In this document: one piece after another, positions 12,545 to 23,732 of the stretch
How positions within the stretch are numbered: position 1 is the stretch's first letter
How the letters are laid out: every line of letters begins with the position of its first letter
Source of the DNA: Hemileia vastatrix
Taxonomy: Eukaryota; Basidiomycota; Pucciniomycetes; Pucciniales; Zaghouaniaceae
Direction of reading: 5' to 3'
DNA length: 64,000 bases
Assembly: GCA_030280995.1 (NCBI GenBank)
Contig: JASXTE010000002.1
Coordinates: 6,011,683-6,075,682, forward strand
Translations under genes and position numbers: made by a program
The notes under the pieces: generated by a model
What the model saw: the letters and a program-made list of their open reading frames with translations, nothing else
What the model was told of the DNA's origin: nothing
The model's database searches: none

Positions 12545-12615
12545 GGGGGTTTCAGTTCTGGCAAATCCGCACTTACAAATCCGCACTTAAATAAGTGCGG
12601 ATTTCCAGAACACAC
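12545..12615 (+). repeat. E3 left terminal inverted repeat with subterminal palindrome
   Basis: The GGGGGTTTCAGTTCTGGC terminus is followed by AAATCCGCACTTA, two bases, and the exact reverse complement TAAGTGCGGATTT (about 12578-12605). The right end has the same palindrome with 14-bp arms (about 18949-18977). A palindrome just inside each end recurs in L and R with unrelated sequence, which suggests a transposase or accessory-protein binding structure. Confidence 0.7.
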
Positions 12616-12829
12616 TAGCCCCAATACTGGTGGATTTCAAAATGAAATAAGTCACTTATTTCACTCAAATCCGCACTTTCTCAACCAAAAGTGCTGATTT
12701 CACCATAAAGTCCCATTTCACTGATTTGTCAGCATCATCCCATTCATACGCAGCACTCCGCAGAATAACACTTCATAACTCAAAACATCGTACATCATTT
12801 ACATCTTCATATCATATCATATAAGATTT

Positions 12830-14095
12830 ATGCCTTCCTCACTTTCAAATCGTGATAAATTACATAAAGCAATGAATTTCATGGCTCTTGAACTGCTCTT
12901 GGACTCTGATTGAGATTCCGATTTTGATCTAGAAGAAGATTTTGTTGTTTTATCAAAAATAGCCAGGAAACGTTACCTTCTTCCCAGAAAGCCTCAAGTA
13001 CTTCATACCCCCAAGTACACCATCCAAACACTTCTTAACCTATCTACACCCAGTTTTAGACAGCTGTTCAGGACTTCTCATGAATGTTTTCTTAAATTGC
13101 TTGAGCTTATTCAGGATCATCCCATATTTCACAATAATTCTCAAAAAGAACAACGACATCCTTCAATTCAATTGGCCATCACACTATGTCGTTTGGGTTC
13201 AAATGGTAATGGAGCCGCTTTGAAACATTTAGAAAATGTCTTTGATTTAGGGTATGGTTCAGTTAACACTTATACCAAACAATGTATCACTGCCATCAAC
13301 TCCTTGGAATCTCAACTTCTCACCTGGCCAACAAAAGAAGAGCGACTTGAATCTTCTCAGGTTATGCAAGCAGAGGGCTTCCCAGGATGTATTGGTTTTG
13401 TTGATGGTACTACTATTCCTTTGAGCCAGAAACCTGCTCAAGGTGGAAACAATTACTTTGACCGTAAAAAGAGGTAGATTATTTTTAACTCCTTTCATTC
13501 TCTTTGAAACTAAAACAAACAAATATATCTTCTCTATAGATATTCAATTAATGTTCAGCTTATATGTGACGTAAACAAAAAATTTATATCATTCTTCGCT
13601 GGCTATCCTGGCTCATGTCATGACTCATGCGTCTTCCAAAGAATTCAAATTTCAAATGAACCTGAAAAATTCCTTGATGAAGATCAGTATCTTCTTGCAG
13701 ATTCTGCTTATGTGAATGGAAAGTATGTACTTCCTGCTTTTAGGGGAGCAGCTTCAGAAGACAGTCAAAATGCCAAATTCAACAATCATTTGGCAAAGTC
13801 AAGAGTCCGTATTGAACATTCTATTGGAATCTTGAAAGGCTGTTTTTCTAGTTTAAGGGAATTAAGAAGTCCTCTTAGAAATAAATCTGAAATGGAGGCG
13901 GTAATCAACTGGATTCTGTGTTGCACTATACTTCATAACCTACTTGCTGACCTCAAAGATCAATGGTTAGAGCTGTATGAAGATGAACAAGTTGATTCAC
14001 CTCCAACTATATCCAACACTTCTATTTCTCAATCAACTAGTATAAGGGCGAAAATTCTTCCAATAACACTCCAACATTTTTCAACACAATTTTAA
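12830..14095 (+). pseudogene. PIF/Harbinger DDE transposase (E3), one in-frame stop
   Basis: Exon 1 is 12830-13473, a 66-nt GT-AG intron is 13474-13539, and exon 2 is 13540-14095, giving 399 codons, one codon longer than the L copy. The only defect is TGA at 12911-12913, likely CGA to TGA. The DDE_Tnp_4-type catalytic core is intact: GFVDGTTIPL (first Asp), PGSCHDSCVFQ (second Asp), LLADSAY and SRVRIEHSIGILKG (Glu). The intron splits K-K-R/Y at exactly the same place as in L and R. The protein would cut and join the transposon ends in the nucleus. Function needs suppression or repair of the single stop; otherwise a shorter protein could start downstream. Confidence 0.85.
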
Positions 14096-14499
14096 TTTTT
14101 TTTTTGTATTCTCTTAAAATGATCAATTTGCATGTGTTATTCACTGAGAATGGTAAATTTTTTTGCATATTTTTTTGGTTTTTGAATTTGCTGTTAAAGT
14201 CTTATTTTTTTTATCTCTCTGTGTTTTCTTTCATCAACTCAACATGAAATCACATGTTTTCAGCAAACGCATATTTTTTCAGTCACTCTCTTTTTTTTCT
14301 TCACTCATATCCGTTTTCTCCTTTCTTCCTACATCACTCAATCAATTTCACTTATATTTCTTTTTTCTCAACTCATCTCTCCAGGTAAGTCATTTTATTT
14401 TTTTTACTTAATTTTTTGCTAATTTTTTTTTTTTTGGTTTTTTGGTTTTTTGGTTTTTTTTCTTTTATTATTTTTGTAAGTGGTTGTTTTTAAATTTAT

Positions 14500-15235
14500 A
14501 GGTAAAATTAACCTTTTTTTTTCTCTCTCTCTCTCTCTCTCTCCCTCTTTTCTCTCTTTATCCTCCCTTGGCCTGGGCTTTTTCCCACCTTTACCCTCTC
14601 CTTGGAATGGATACATCCCCCTTTTCCCCCCTTTGGCTGCCTTATTCCCCCCTCCTTGGATCACTCTAACCTCCCTTTTCTCCCTCTTTGGTCTCATCTC
14701 TCCCTTTCTCCCCCTTGTTGGTCTCCTCATTTCCTCCCCTGGTTCCACTCCACCCCCCACCAAATTCCCCAAATCCCCCCTCCAAATCCCCCAAATCCCC
14801 CCTCCAAATCCCCTCCAAACCCGCCTCTAAGCCCCCCTCCAAACCCCCCTCCTATCCCCCTCAAAACACCCCCAAACCCACCCTCAAATCCCTCCTACCC
14901 CCCCCCTTAAATGTCACTTAACAATTCATTACCAAATCATTAAGTAAGTTGGAGGGAAGGTTAGGGGGTTTTAGAGGGGGGTATTGGGGGGGTTTTGAGG
15001 GGGATTTGGAGGGGGGTTAGGGGGAGTTTGGAGGGGGAAAAAAGAGTTGGATTGAAGGGGGTGTTGTGGGGGGTTGCAGGGGGTTTCGAGGGGGATTTGC
15101 AGGGGGGTTTGGAGGGAGGTTTGGAGGGGATTTGGTGGGGGATTTGGTGGGGGGTGGAGGGGGGGTTTTACAAGGATTTGGGGAGGTGGGAGAGGGGTTT
15201 GGAGAGGGGAATTTAGGGGAATGGGAAAGTGATAA
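14500..15235. repeat. C-rich then G-rich mirror tract (E3)
   Basis: A CT microsatellite (about 14520-14545) leads into C-run repeats of the form CCCCCCTCCAAAT (to about 14910). A short A+T-rich centre follows (14912-14945), then G-run repeats GGAGGGGGGTTT to 15235. The two halves are roughly reverse complements, so one strand can fold into a long imperfect hairpin and both strands have many G or C runs. It lies between transposase and TET-like gene, as does the analogous tract in R. The apparent long ORFs here are low-complexity artefacts. Confidence 0.8.
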
Positions 15236-15421
15236 AAAAAATTTAACAGTTTTTTTTTTTTTTAATTTTAGAGAAAAATATTCTTCAAGTTCAAGTGAAA
15301 TAAAAAAAATCTTATTAGTCTTTTGAGGATTTTTAATTTTTTAATTTAAATTAAGTGAGTTTTTTTTTAATGTATAATTTTGGGTTTTTGAAAAGTAACA
15401 AATTTTTAAGTAGAAAAATAC

Positions 15422-16812
15422 ATGTCTTTAACTTCAGATTCACCACTTACCTCACTCTCATCTTCTTTAACTTCATTATCATCTTCAAATTCAACTTCTT
15501 TTCAATCATCATATAAAACATTGACAAAAAATGAACAGTATCAAAATAAAAGAAATTTAAAAAAAGAAATTCACTTGGATCAATTATTTGGCCATATTTC
15601 AAAAATCAAGTACTATAAAACTAAAGTTGAAAAAAAAAAATATCCAAAAACGTTACCTGAAAATATACATTATTTAACTGAAACTGGAGGTGATGAAGTT
15701 AAAGCTGTTATTAATAATAGTTTCAAACCTCAACTTATTTACGAAAACCATTTTTTAAATGGTTTAAAAGATGAATCATTTAATCAACTCTGTGATCTCA
15801 TCATTACACTCTATCAAATGGCTTTGGTTCGCTTATCTTTAAGGAATAAGAATTTGTTGGGTGGAATCATGAAGGAATTGGATGGAGACCTGGATTTGAT
15901 AAAGGTTTTTCTCTTGGTATGTTTAAAAACTTTTATGGATTTTTTAATATCATTTTACTGAATTTAATTCAAATAGGCATATATTCTATACTCAGATCTT
16001 TATCTAAAGCTGAATTAGATAATGATTTTGGAAAATGGAATATGTTACCTTCATTTAATTCATTTCTTGCTCTTCGACTTAAAAAACTCTTCAATAAAGC
16101 TTTTCAAAAAAATCATGAAGTTGCTACGAGATTCGGAATACCAAATTGGTGCAACTCTGAATGGGAAGATATTAGTGATTATCTAATTTTTTCAAATGTT
16201 ATAATCACTCATTCTAGTTTCATAACCGAATTCACACTGACTCAAATGATACCAATTACCTCACTTATGGAATTTTCACATATATTAATCCTATCACTGG
16301 ACAACCTATTCTGTCACCTGCAAAAATTAAAGGACATGGATTATATTTCCCGGATCATAGATGTATAATTGATTTTGGATTAGGAAATGGAATCATTGAA
16401 ACAATTTGGAATTCTTCTTACGATAATCACCAAACCACAAAGGCTCCTCCAGGTTTGGATTCTTGTCAAGACTTCACACATTTTGGTTGCTCTTTCCAGA
16501 TCAGTCAAAAGTTAATCCAACAAATAAACAAGTTAAAAAAAGAAGAAAAAGGTAATAAATTTAAACATTCTTTAGGTAGATCTAAAAATTATGGGGATTC
16601 GTAGAGTCACCAAATATTTAATATTCTTCCATAAATTTATAATAAATAAATATGATATTTCAATTTATGAAATTAAAGTAATGGGCCAACAACCTTGTGT
16701 TGTATAAATGGTAATCATGATAACATTAATTTGTTTCATGGGGTTCCTCTAGCCTATACCTGTGGAAAGTCCCAAACTTTTGTTTCTCGATTTGGTCTGC
16801 ATTTTGGCTAGA
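15422..16812 (+). pseudogene. TET/JBP-like 2OG-Fe(II) dioxygenase gene (E3), frameshifted
   Basis: Starts MSLTSDSPLTSLSSSLTSL with a Ser-rich, low-complexity N-terminus, then FKPQLIYENHFLNG and LCDLIITLYQMALVRLSLRN. A one-base loss before GIGWRPGF shifts the frame, and an intron at 15917-15976 (GTATGT...AATAG) is conserved with R. Exon 2 has LFNKAFQKNHEVATRFGIPN and WCNSEWEDI, then a second one-base loss just before the HxD iron site. The catalytic block follows in another frame: H-T-D, YGIFTYINPITG, GHGLYFPDHRCIIDFGLGNG, IWNSSYDNHQTTKAPPG (distal His) and HFGCSFQIS. Family members oxidise 5-methylpyrimidines in DNA. The assignment rests on motif pattern, not a search. Confidence 0.65.
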
Positions 16813-16889
16813 GTAATTGTCATTACTTTAAAAGTAGTACATTTGACATATCTTATTTATATATTAATTAATTTATGTAATTATATTAA

Positions 16890-17065
16890 ATTTTGATGAC
16901 TTTCTCCCTTTACTTCAATAAAATTCAGGGGAGGGTATTGCCAATTTTTTAAATCTGACATGTGAAATTGATGACTTAGAAAAATTTGGTGGTACCCACC
17001 CCTTGTTTCAATAAAATGCAGGGGAGGGTATTTCCAAATTTTCAAAAGAGATATTGAATTTTATT
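16890..17065. repeat. Intergenic minisatellite (E3), about two units
   Basis: Two units of about 75 bp with CTTCAATAAAATTCAGGGG and GGTGGTACCCACCCCTTG segments, homologous to the arrays at 7590, 31255 and 40455. It separates the convergent TET-like and Myb-like genes. Confidence 0.65.
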
Positions 17066-17325
17066 GACTTAGAAGTATTTAGATAAGCAAACTTATTGAC
17101 ATGAAAGTAAAGATAGAAATTTTTTATTATATTTTCAAATTTTTGTCAAAATAAAAGTATAAGCAAACTTATTGACTTGAATGTAAAGATAGAAAAAATG
17201 TATGATATTTTGAAAAATTTGTTAAAAATATCATACTATATTCAAGACCTTTTATAAGTCAGCATATAAGAAAATATTACCAAAAAGAAATCAAACAAAA
17301 TTAAATTAACTAGAAAAACAATTTA

Positions 17326-18639
17326 TCAATTGAAAAGGTCAATTAATTTTTTAATGTCCTCATAAGATTGGCCATTTTTAACACATTCCATAGTGAAATC
17401 TTTTTTTAAAAAAATCTTGTGTTTTTCCAATTCAAAAGTAGCCATTTCTCTTTGAAATTGATGGTCATTTACTCTTTCCATCTGCTCTGCCTCAAATTTT
17501 TTTCTTCCAAATCTAAGGCTTGCTGATCTTTCCTTAGCATATGATCAAACTTCATCTTCTCAAAGTCAAGGGCATTATTTGAAATAGTTGATTTTGCTGA
17601 GAAAATTAAATTGAAATAAATAAATAAATGAGTTAATGATTAAGATATATAGTAAATGAAACTTACTTATATCTTTTTTTTCAAAATAACCCTCAAGGGA
17701 GCCAAATGAGCTTGTTGAAGTATCACCACGTTTTTATAGATGGTTCAAGTTCATTGAAGTTGAGGCTCGACGCTTTAGTTTGGAGTTTGAACAAGAGGCT
17801 TCAGGAAGTTCATCTAAAGCAGCTTCTAAAGTGTGATTCACATTTCCGGAATCGAGATTATTTAATGGAGATTGAGTTTGAGTAGGAGGAGACTAGAAAG
17901 AAAGAGAAATTCAGAGAAGAATTGAAGAAAAAACAAAAAGTAAACATACATTTAAATTTTGGGCCTCTGAGGATTCAGATCTGCTGCGATATAATTGTTC
18001 TGCTTGATAGTCGGGATCATCTTCAGCTGAACTATGGTTAGAAGGTGGAGGGGATTGATCCTGTTGATGTACAGGTATTTCAGGAGGATCAATTGATGGT
18101 TGAGATCCAGAGGGTAGATTCTTAGTAGTATTGTGTAGAAACCAAGGGTTTACATCAACTCGGGAGCCAAAAAGATTATCCATTTCCTCATAGAAAGGAC
18201 ACATGACATTGAGCTTTTCGGAAACAGTAGTAATTCCAATCTCCAAATCATCATCGTCAATACCAAAGCCAGTTTCATTTGCAGCATGATGAGTCTTTTT
18301 ATATTTTGAATGGTAACTCTTAAATCTCTCCTTTATTTGTTTAGGATTGATATCGATTCTCCCCCTTGTTTTCTTCCTTACTTCATTGGCCATCAATAAG
18401 TAGCCATTAACCTTTGAAGAAGGTGGATGTCCAATACGAGTGGACTTTTCACATCCAAAACATGCTCCAAAATTCGATTTTATTTTAAGGAAGTTGATTA
18501 TGATGAGATAATCATCCTTTTTAAGCTGACCTGAACCTGACTTTGATTTTTCAGGTGTAGGGCTTGCTTTACGAGGAGACTTTTGTGACGAAGCAGATTT
18601 TTGAGTTACCTTTTGAGATTTGGAATGTCTGGGAGGCAT
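17326..18639 (-). pseudogene. Myb/SANT-like transposon protein (E3), lightly damaged
   Basis: Exon 1 is 18639-17950 (230 codons from MPPRHSKSQK), exon 2 is 17892-17667 and exon 3 is 17596-17326; both introns are GT-AG and lie at the same places as in L. The domain block LKKDDYLIIINFLKIKSNFG, VNGYLLMANEVRKKTRGRID and RFKSYHSKYKKT matches the other copies. An acidic/Ser/Pro linker and a coiled-coil tail follow. Defects: an in-frame TAA in exon 2 (after HL) and a one-base loss in an A run in exon 3. The likely role is a DNA-binding partner of the transposase, inferred from the PIF/Harbinger two-protein plan. Confidence 0.7.
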
Positions 18640-18998
18640 TATGAAACTGGCACATAACAAGAAAAAAGATTAAGAGGTAGAAGAAATAAGTAAAAAAGAA
18701 TGTAAACATGCCTGGTCAAAATATTGAAAATGTCATGAAGGGGTGTGTGCCGAGGATTGATGGGTAGGTAGCGAGGAAGGTCAGTGTGTCACATGTGACA
18801 GGGATGGGGTATGAAAGGAAGGGATGTTGTGTGGCCAAAATGTGGTTGTGAAAAAAAACGGGGAAAAAAGTGCTGATTTGAGGTCATAACTGACACCCTT
18901 TTTTGAAATAAGTGACTTTTTTGCAAAATTTAAGTGCTGATTTGGTTTGAAATCCGCACTTAAGTTAAGTGCGGATTTGCCAGAACTGACACCCCCTA

Positions 18999-19135
18999 AT
19001 AAATGGGTTATTTCAACTTTCTTATCTACTAGCCCAGGAGCTAGTGGATAAGAATCTTCCACCATTAAAAATTTTGGATCCAGGCAAAAAAAAAATGGCG
19101 GATCCCTAATGGTGGAAGCAAATACTTTTATACCC
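18999..19135 (-). mobile_element. Fragment of a Harbinger transposase-side terminus
   Basis: Reads in reverse as GAGGGTATAAAAG, GGATCCGCC, a run of T, TGGATCC, GGTGGAAGATTCTTATCC, then the CTAGC/GCTAG palindrome (about 19026-19055). The same order is present at 35390-35503. E3 abuts it directly, consistent with E3 having jumped into an older element end. Confidence 0.6.
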
Positions 19136-21433
19136 TCTATTTCTACCCACTGTGCATTATAAGTACTCTCATATCAAACTCTTCACATCCCAACACCAGT
19201 ATGAGTCCCACTACCTTTACCAAATTAAAAATCAAATTTAAATGATCTTCGTCCTCGTAGCAACAAGGCGATTCTCTCCATGTTGAAAAAACTTGTCTTC
19301 AAGAAACCATCCACAAACTATTGAAACAAAGAGGTTTTATTCAATCTGATCCCCAATAATTATCTACACAAAACCAAACCCCTGATCTAGTGTGGTGACA
19401 ACCATCACTAATAACCCCTCAATGAAAAATGGCTTAGTCTTGACCAGAACCCCTTTTCCCTCCTTAAACTCTTAGGGATTCAATAACTCTCCATCTTTCT
19501 CTCTTTCTCTTCAACTCCAATATATCAGCTAAAGCTTTACGTCATCCTTCGCAAATATCCAACCAAAGCCCTCACATTCAAAATCATCCAATCACAACAA
19601 ATCCACAAACCTTATTAAATAACCATTCACAAATTACCTTGAAAAAATCAAGATAAAAAAAGTGTGTCATGTTGTTTTTCTTTACTAATACACACTCACA
19701 CAGCATAAAAAAAAAAAAACAGTGAGTGATTACAAAATTTTCCACTAAGCAAGATTGACCCTTAATTTAAAATACACTGGTTTTTAGGGTAAGATTGGTT
19801 TATGTGGTTAGATCAATTACTCAGGTAACTTCTTAGTGACCTTGACTTATGTGTTACAGGTCTGAATCCTTGTTGCTTCCCCCCTTTGTTCATGTTTAGC
19901 ACACTTGTTTTCATGCTGGTGTCAATGTCTGTATTCTCCCTCAGCGGACACATATGTTAAGTATAGAAAAATCACCTCACTTTGAACCCCCCCCCCCCCC
20001 CCCCCCCCCCCCCAATTCTCTTGACAAACATGCTTCGTCATTTGCTTTGAGTCAGCTGTGGAATTCCGCTCCCCAAAGTAATATCTTGAAAAAAACCTGC
20101 CCATCAAACCACAACAACTGCTTGAGTATTAACTCCCCCCCCCCCCCTGTCATCCTGTTGATTGCCCTGTTACCTACCTCCTTACATTCATTACTCCACA
20201 CTTGAATCTAGCCAATCAGCTAACCATCTTTTCATTCCCCATAGCTGGAGGAGATTGTAAGACATAATAAATAAATAAAATGGTTTTCTCTTCCAAAAAA
20301 AAAAAAAAAAAAAACTCCAAAACCTCCTCAAAAATCCAACTTTTAAAACAGGGAGAAACCCTACGGTGAGGGGTTTCTGGTAATCTTCCCCTTATTTGCA
20401 CTCAGTGTCATTTTCATTTGAATAAATCTCAAAGCCCCTTCTTTTCTTTTTCAATATAAGATACATTTTTCAAACATATTCATTTTACATGGAGACTAAG
20501 CAATAAAAGGCACACACACCAGAAAAAAAACATGGGCACCTGATAGTAGGTGCCAATCCCTATCTTTGACCTAACTCAATTTCAGCTCAGCTGTAATTCT
20601 TCTGGAAAGACTGCGCTCTGAACAATGAGAGCACACTAGCTCGCGCAACATCAAATCAAATTTACTCTTAAATCAAAACTGAATATAGGGATAGGCAAAT
20701 GCTAGCAGGTGCCTCTTGATTTTTCGCGGTGACACTTCCAGAAAACCCTAATCCTTAAAATGAGCTATTCTTTGAACAATAATTCTCGGACATCACCCAA
20801 ATCAATGAAAAAATGTTGGCTCCTGAGTCGATATCAACCAACCAGATCTTAACCCTTCAAAAACCCCTGCCCTAGTTTCAAAACTTCGGAAAATAATGTC
20901 CCAGATCTCACAATTAGTGTTGTATTTAATGAGCAACTAGATGTCAAGTACTTTTCTACTTGGTTTCATGAGAGAAGAAATGAGTGCCCAAACTTCAAAT
21001 CAATCCCATATTATCTATGCAATTAATTACTCCAAGATTAAATATAAGAATGCAGAGAGTTACAAAAAAAAAAAAAAAGAAAAGAATGGCAAAAAGGAAA
21101 GAATAAAACCATTTAACCATACATATGCATTTGACAAAAGTGCGGGAGATAAAAACAGCGAAGTGATGTGTTTAAAAAAAATCTTAGATTACAGTAATCA
21201 TGCCGGTACCCAATTAAGGGCAAAGTTAAATAAAAACCAGAAGAGTTGAGGAATGAAGGTATTGGTTTGAGAATGGACAACCAAATGTATAGAGTGATAC
21301 TTATAACTGCCAGAGAGAAAGTCGATATAAAAAGAGGGATTGAGTGACAACTATATATCAACAACAAACCGGAATTTTGAGACAGCAAAGCTAAACCAGT
21401 CAGGGAAGAACAATCATAACAAGTACATTGAGA
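19136..21433. other. Host-like intergenic region with homopolymer runs and a coding relic
   Basis: Less A+T-rich than its surroundings. It contains a run of 27 C (19987-20013), 13 C (20135-20147) and 20 A (about 20297-20316). From an ATG at 19203, a frame reading MSPTTFTKLKIKFK then HVEKTCLQETIHKLLKQRGF continues to about 19640, broken by several TGA, TAA and TAG codons that could each come from CGA or CAA by C-to-T change. It looks like a dead gene of unknown family. The remainder shows no supported gene. Confidence 0.35.
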
Positions 21434-22370
21434 TTATGAAACCCATGACAAGAGCCATCGCTTCCAACTTCTGGATCGCACTGGGTCTTCTGTATCAATT
21501 GATCTCTTCATCTTACTCTTAGTAGAGTTTTGCGTTAATTGGGTGACGGGTAACATGTTTGGAGGCCGAGCAACTAAATAAAGTCTGGGGAAAAGTGCCT
21601 GATCAAAGGCTTGAAGTTGTAGATTGTAAGCTAAAGAAAAAGATATCGTCATTAGATGGGATTAATTCAACGTGGAAAGAAAGATAAGCAAAAACCAACT
21701 ATTATGATGGAGATCATTAAAAATATTCCAGCCAAAGTAGAGACCTGGTTGATAGTAATAAGAGATGGTAGAAGTTTGAGCAGCACAGAGGTCCTGTACT
21801 TGAATTCTACCGTCGGCTTTAATGGGCTGCATAGTGATAGACCCGTTGTTTTCAAGAGTATATCTTCCATGTTGGAAAATCATAACAGCTCTAACGCAAG
21901 CAGGCTTTGCCGCTGGGAGAAGGAGTATCAAACAAAAAAAAAGGGGGGGGGGGGGGAAAGAGACATTAGATAATATGGAGATATAAACGGATAAGAATGT
22001 CAAGGGAGAAGAGAGAAAAGGGAAGATGAATGAAAAAGGAAGAAAACTTACGATTAGATATGAATCGATATTGAGCTTCCTCCCAAAACCCATCATTTGT
22101 GAAGCTCATTGAGATGCCGGCGGTTTTAGGATAAGTAAATGAAAAGTTGACGGGGTTCGCGAATCCAGAGCCAGTGACGACGCCGCCAGAGCCAGACGAC
22201 CAAGTGCCCTCGAGATAGGTGACATTGGTGGACATGTCATGTTGAGCGTCGGTGCAAGGGAAGAGGGGAAGGGTAAGAGCGAGAAGGAGTGCGAGCGAGA
22301 GGGAAGTGAATAAACAACAGCAAGCGGAAGATGAAGATGAATACAAGGGAAAAGGAGACGAAGACCGCAT
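21434..22370 (-). CDS. ROT1: ROT1-type ER chaperone, three exons
   Basis: Exons: 22370-22052, 21912-21700 and 21630-21434, joined by GT-AG introns of 139 and 69 nt, giving 242 residues (yeast Rot1 is about 256). A hydrophobic signal sequence spans about residues 18-38. The mature part shows the family marks in order: LEGTWSSGSG, GSGFANPVNFSFTYP, MSFTNDGFWEEAQYRF, a Cys-Val-Arg block with MIFQHGRYTLENNGSITM, ADGR...LC, FGWNIFNDLHH, then YNLQLQAFDQ and LYLVARPPNMLP. Rot1 is an ER-membrane protein needed for glycoprotein folding and beta-1,6-glucan cell-wall synthesis. The exon 2 donor (A/GTTGGT) is weak but is fixed by alignment across YNLQL. The polypyrimidine tract of intron 1 is pure C14 then T. 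This is the only clear host gene in the window and appears intact. Confidence 0.9.
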
Positions 22371-23378
22371 GACTGAATAAAAAGAGAGGGAAAAGAGGTG
22401 AAAGAGGGGAAAGAGTGGCAGGACGGGAAGGACAGATGTGGGAAAAAAGGCCAGTCAAGAAGGGAAACTGTCAAATAGTCAAGACAAATGTCAAAACGCG
22501 TCACTGTCAGCTGCCGTGGGTCTGACCGCAAAGCCCACGCAGCCAATATATTCAAAATGACGGTCCTGCTTGTCGAGCCTGAAAATCCGCTGGATTGATT
22601 GCTCATTCCTGTCGTTCCAATTTAGCGTATCGAGTCCCTCAATGAAAATCAAATCTCTCCAATCTGCAATCAACTAACCTAAACCCTTTTCGTCCTGCCC
22701 ATACATCATCCTCAACATTGAGCCACTTGCCACCTCATTTCCATTTGTTGGTCAAGAAACTGTGATTGTAAATTGATTGGATTGTCTGCTCATGGTTCAA
22801 TCAAGTGATCAAGCACAAGTGAAAACACCCGATCTTTCTCTCTTATATTTTCTTGGTGTGATAGATGTAAAGCTTTCCTTAATCCTGATCATTTAATAAT
22901 TCACCTGAGAGCATGTTAGGGTCCCACACTGATGTGGAGTTGATACCCATATGGTTGGGTAGGCGAAGTTTCCCCTGGGAGAGGATCTAAAAAGTAGAGG
23001 TGACTTAATGGATAAGCAGGGTCTTTGGGGTGTTAGTATTAAATCTCGTGGCTAGAAAGTGTAGCATGTGTATTGTTTCAGCACCTTTCATATCTCATCC
23101 TCTTAAAGGGGGTGAGAAAGGAGTGGCAAAAATAGTAATATCAGCAAGAGCGCCAAATCACGGCGTTTCCAGCTTAAGTGTGCGCGCATGTACGTTTCGT
23201 AGCAGAGTCAGCCTGTGTTCAAAATGTAAGGTCAATTCAATTTCATATCATCTGCGGCAACGTCAACCCTCCTCAGCAGTCCTATTCTTCGTTTCCCACA
23301 TTGTGTGCAAATGAAGGAGGATTTCGCGAAATCATCCTAAGCAGGACTGAAGCATAGTTTCGAAAACATGCCTATTTT
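22371..23378. promoter_or_regulatory. ROT1 upstream region
   Basis: About 1 kb between the ROT1 start and the copia 5' LTR. The 200 bases next to ROT1 are C/T-rich on the coding strand (G/A on plus), as often seen in fungal promoters. No TATA box or factor site can be assigned with confidence. Small ORFs here, such as 23030-23314, have no supporting features. Confidence 0.4.
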
Positions 23379-23554
23379 TGTTATGTACATAGACATAAGA
23401 TTACTTAGCTACCATGTGACTTCTGTATATAAGCTGTAGATTGCGCGTCTGACTAACTCCGATTCTTCTCGGAGTTTGTTACTGACGCACAACTACAGGT
23501 AAAGTGATGCAATTAATGATTCTTCTCGGAGTTTGTTACTGACGCACAACTACA
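23379..23554 (+). repeat. copia 5' LTR
   Basis: TGTTATG...CTACA, 176 bp. A TATATAA box lies at about 23427. The element's terminal 37 bp (GATTCTTCTCGGAG...ACTACA) also occurs once further inside, so the LTR ends in a duplicated segment. The first copy forms a hairpin CTCCGA/TCGGAG. Confidence 0.95.
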
Positions 23555-23566
23555 GGTTATGGTCCC
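23555..23566 (+). other. copia primer-binding site
   Basis: GGTTATGGTCCC directly abuts the LTR. It resembles the site used by Drosophila copia and relatives, which pairs with the anticodon stem-loop of initiator tRNA-Met (half-tRNA priming). The second copia relic at 44328 has the closer form GGTTATGGGCC. Confidence 0.7.
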
Positions 23567-23732
23567 TTGTTAGCGCTCGTCAATAAAGAAGTAAGCGTAC
23601 ACTCACGAGATTTGAATCCCGTCCGGCACATTGCCCGACGTTAAACCGTTTTGAAACCACTACACCGAGGTGGTAATCTTATCCTTTCCCTGCTAGACCA
23701 ATACACCGAGTTGGTCCCCCTATCTATATTAT

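Larger units (their letters stand above)
12545..18996 (+). mobile_element. Complete PIF/Harbinger-type transposon E3 (6.45 kb)
   Basis: Terminal inverted repeats of about 38 bp: GGGGGTTTCAGTTCTGGCAA at the left and its near-complement TTGCCAGAACTGACACCCCC at the right, each next to a TCCGCACTTA palindrome and each flanked by TA. Order inside: transposase (plus), C-rich/G-rich mirror tract, TET-like gene (plus), minisatellite, Myb/SANT-like gene (minus). It belongs to a different subfamily from L and R but shares the plan and intron positions. Each gene carries only one or two disabling changes, so the copy is fairly young. Confidence 0.85.

Noticed and set aside
14419..15326. Several overlapping ORFs of 70-117 codons on both strands
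   Set aside because: Pure consequence of C-run and G-run repeats; Pro/Ser/Gly low-complexity translations with no domain.
19987..20013. Run of 27 C considered as a telomere-like or functional tract
   Set aside because: A plain homopolymer, not a telomere repeat; its length may also be unreliable in assembly.
20941..21249. 102-codon plus-strand ORF before ROT1
   Set aside because: Lys/Asn-rich with a poly-K stretch from an A run; no recognisable feature, antisense to nothing conserved.
22106..22606. 166-codon minus-strand ORF overlapping ROT1 exon 1
   Set aside because: Shadow frame of ROT1; the ROT1 frame has signal peptide and family motifs.
22491..23314. Small ORFs upstream of ROT1
   Set aside because: No start context, domain, splice support or homology recognisable.
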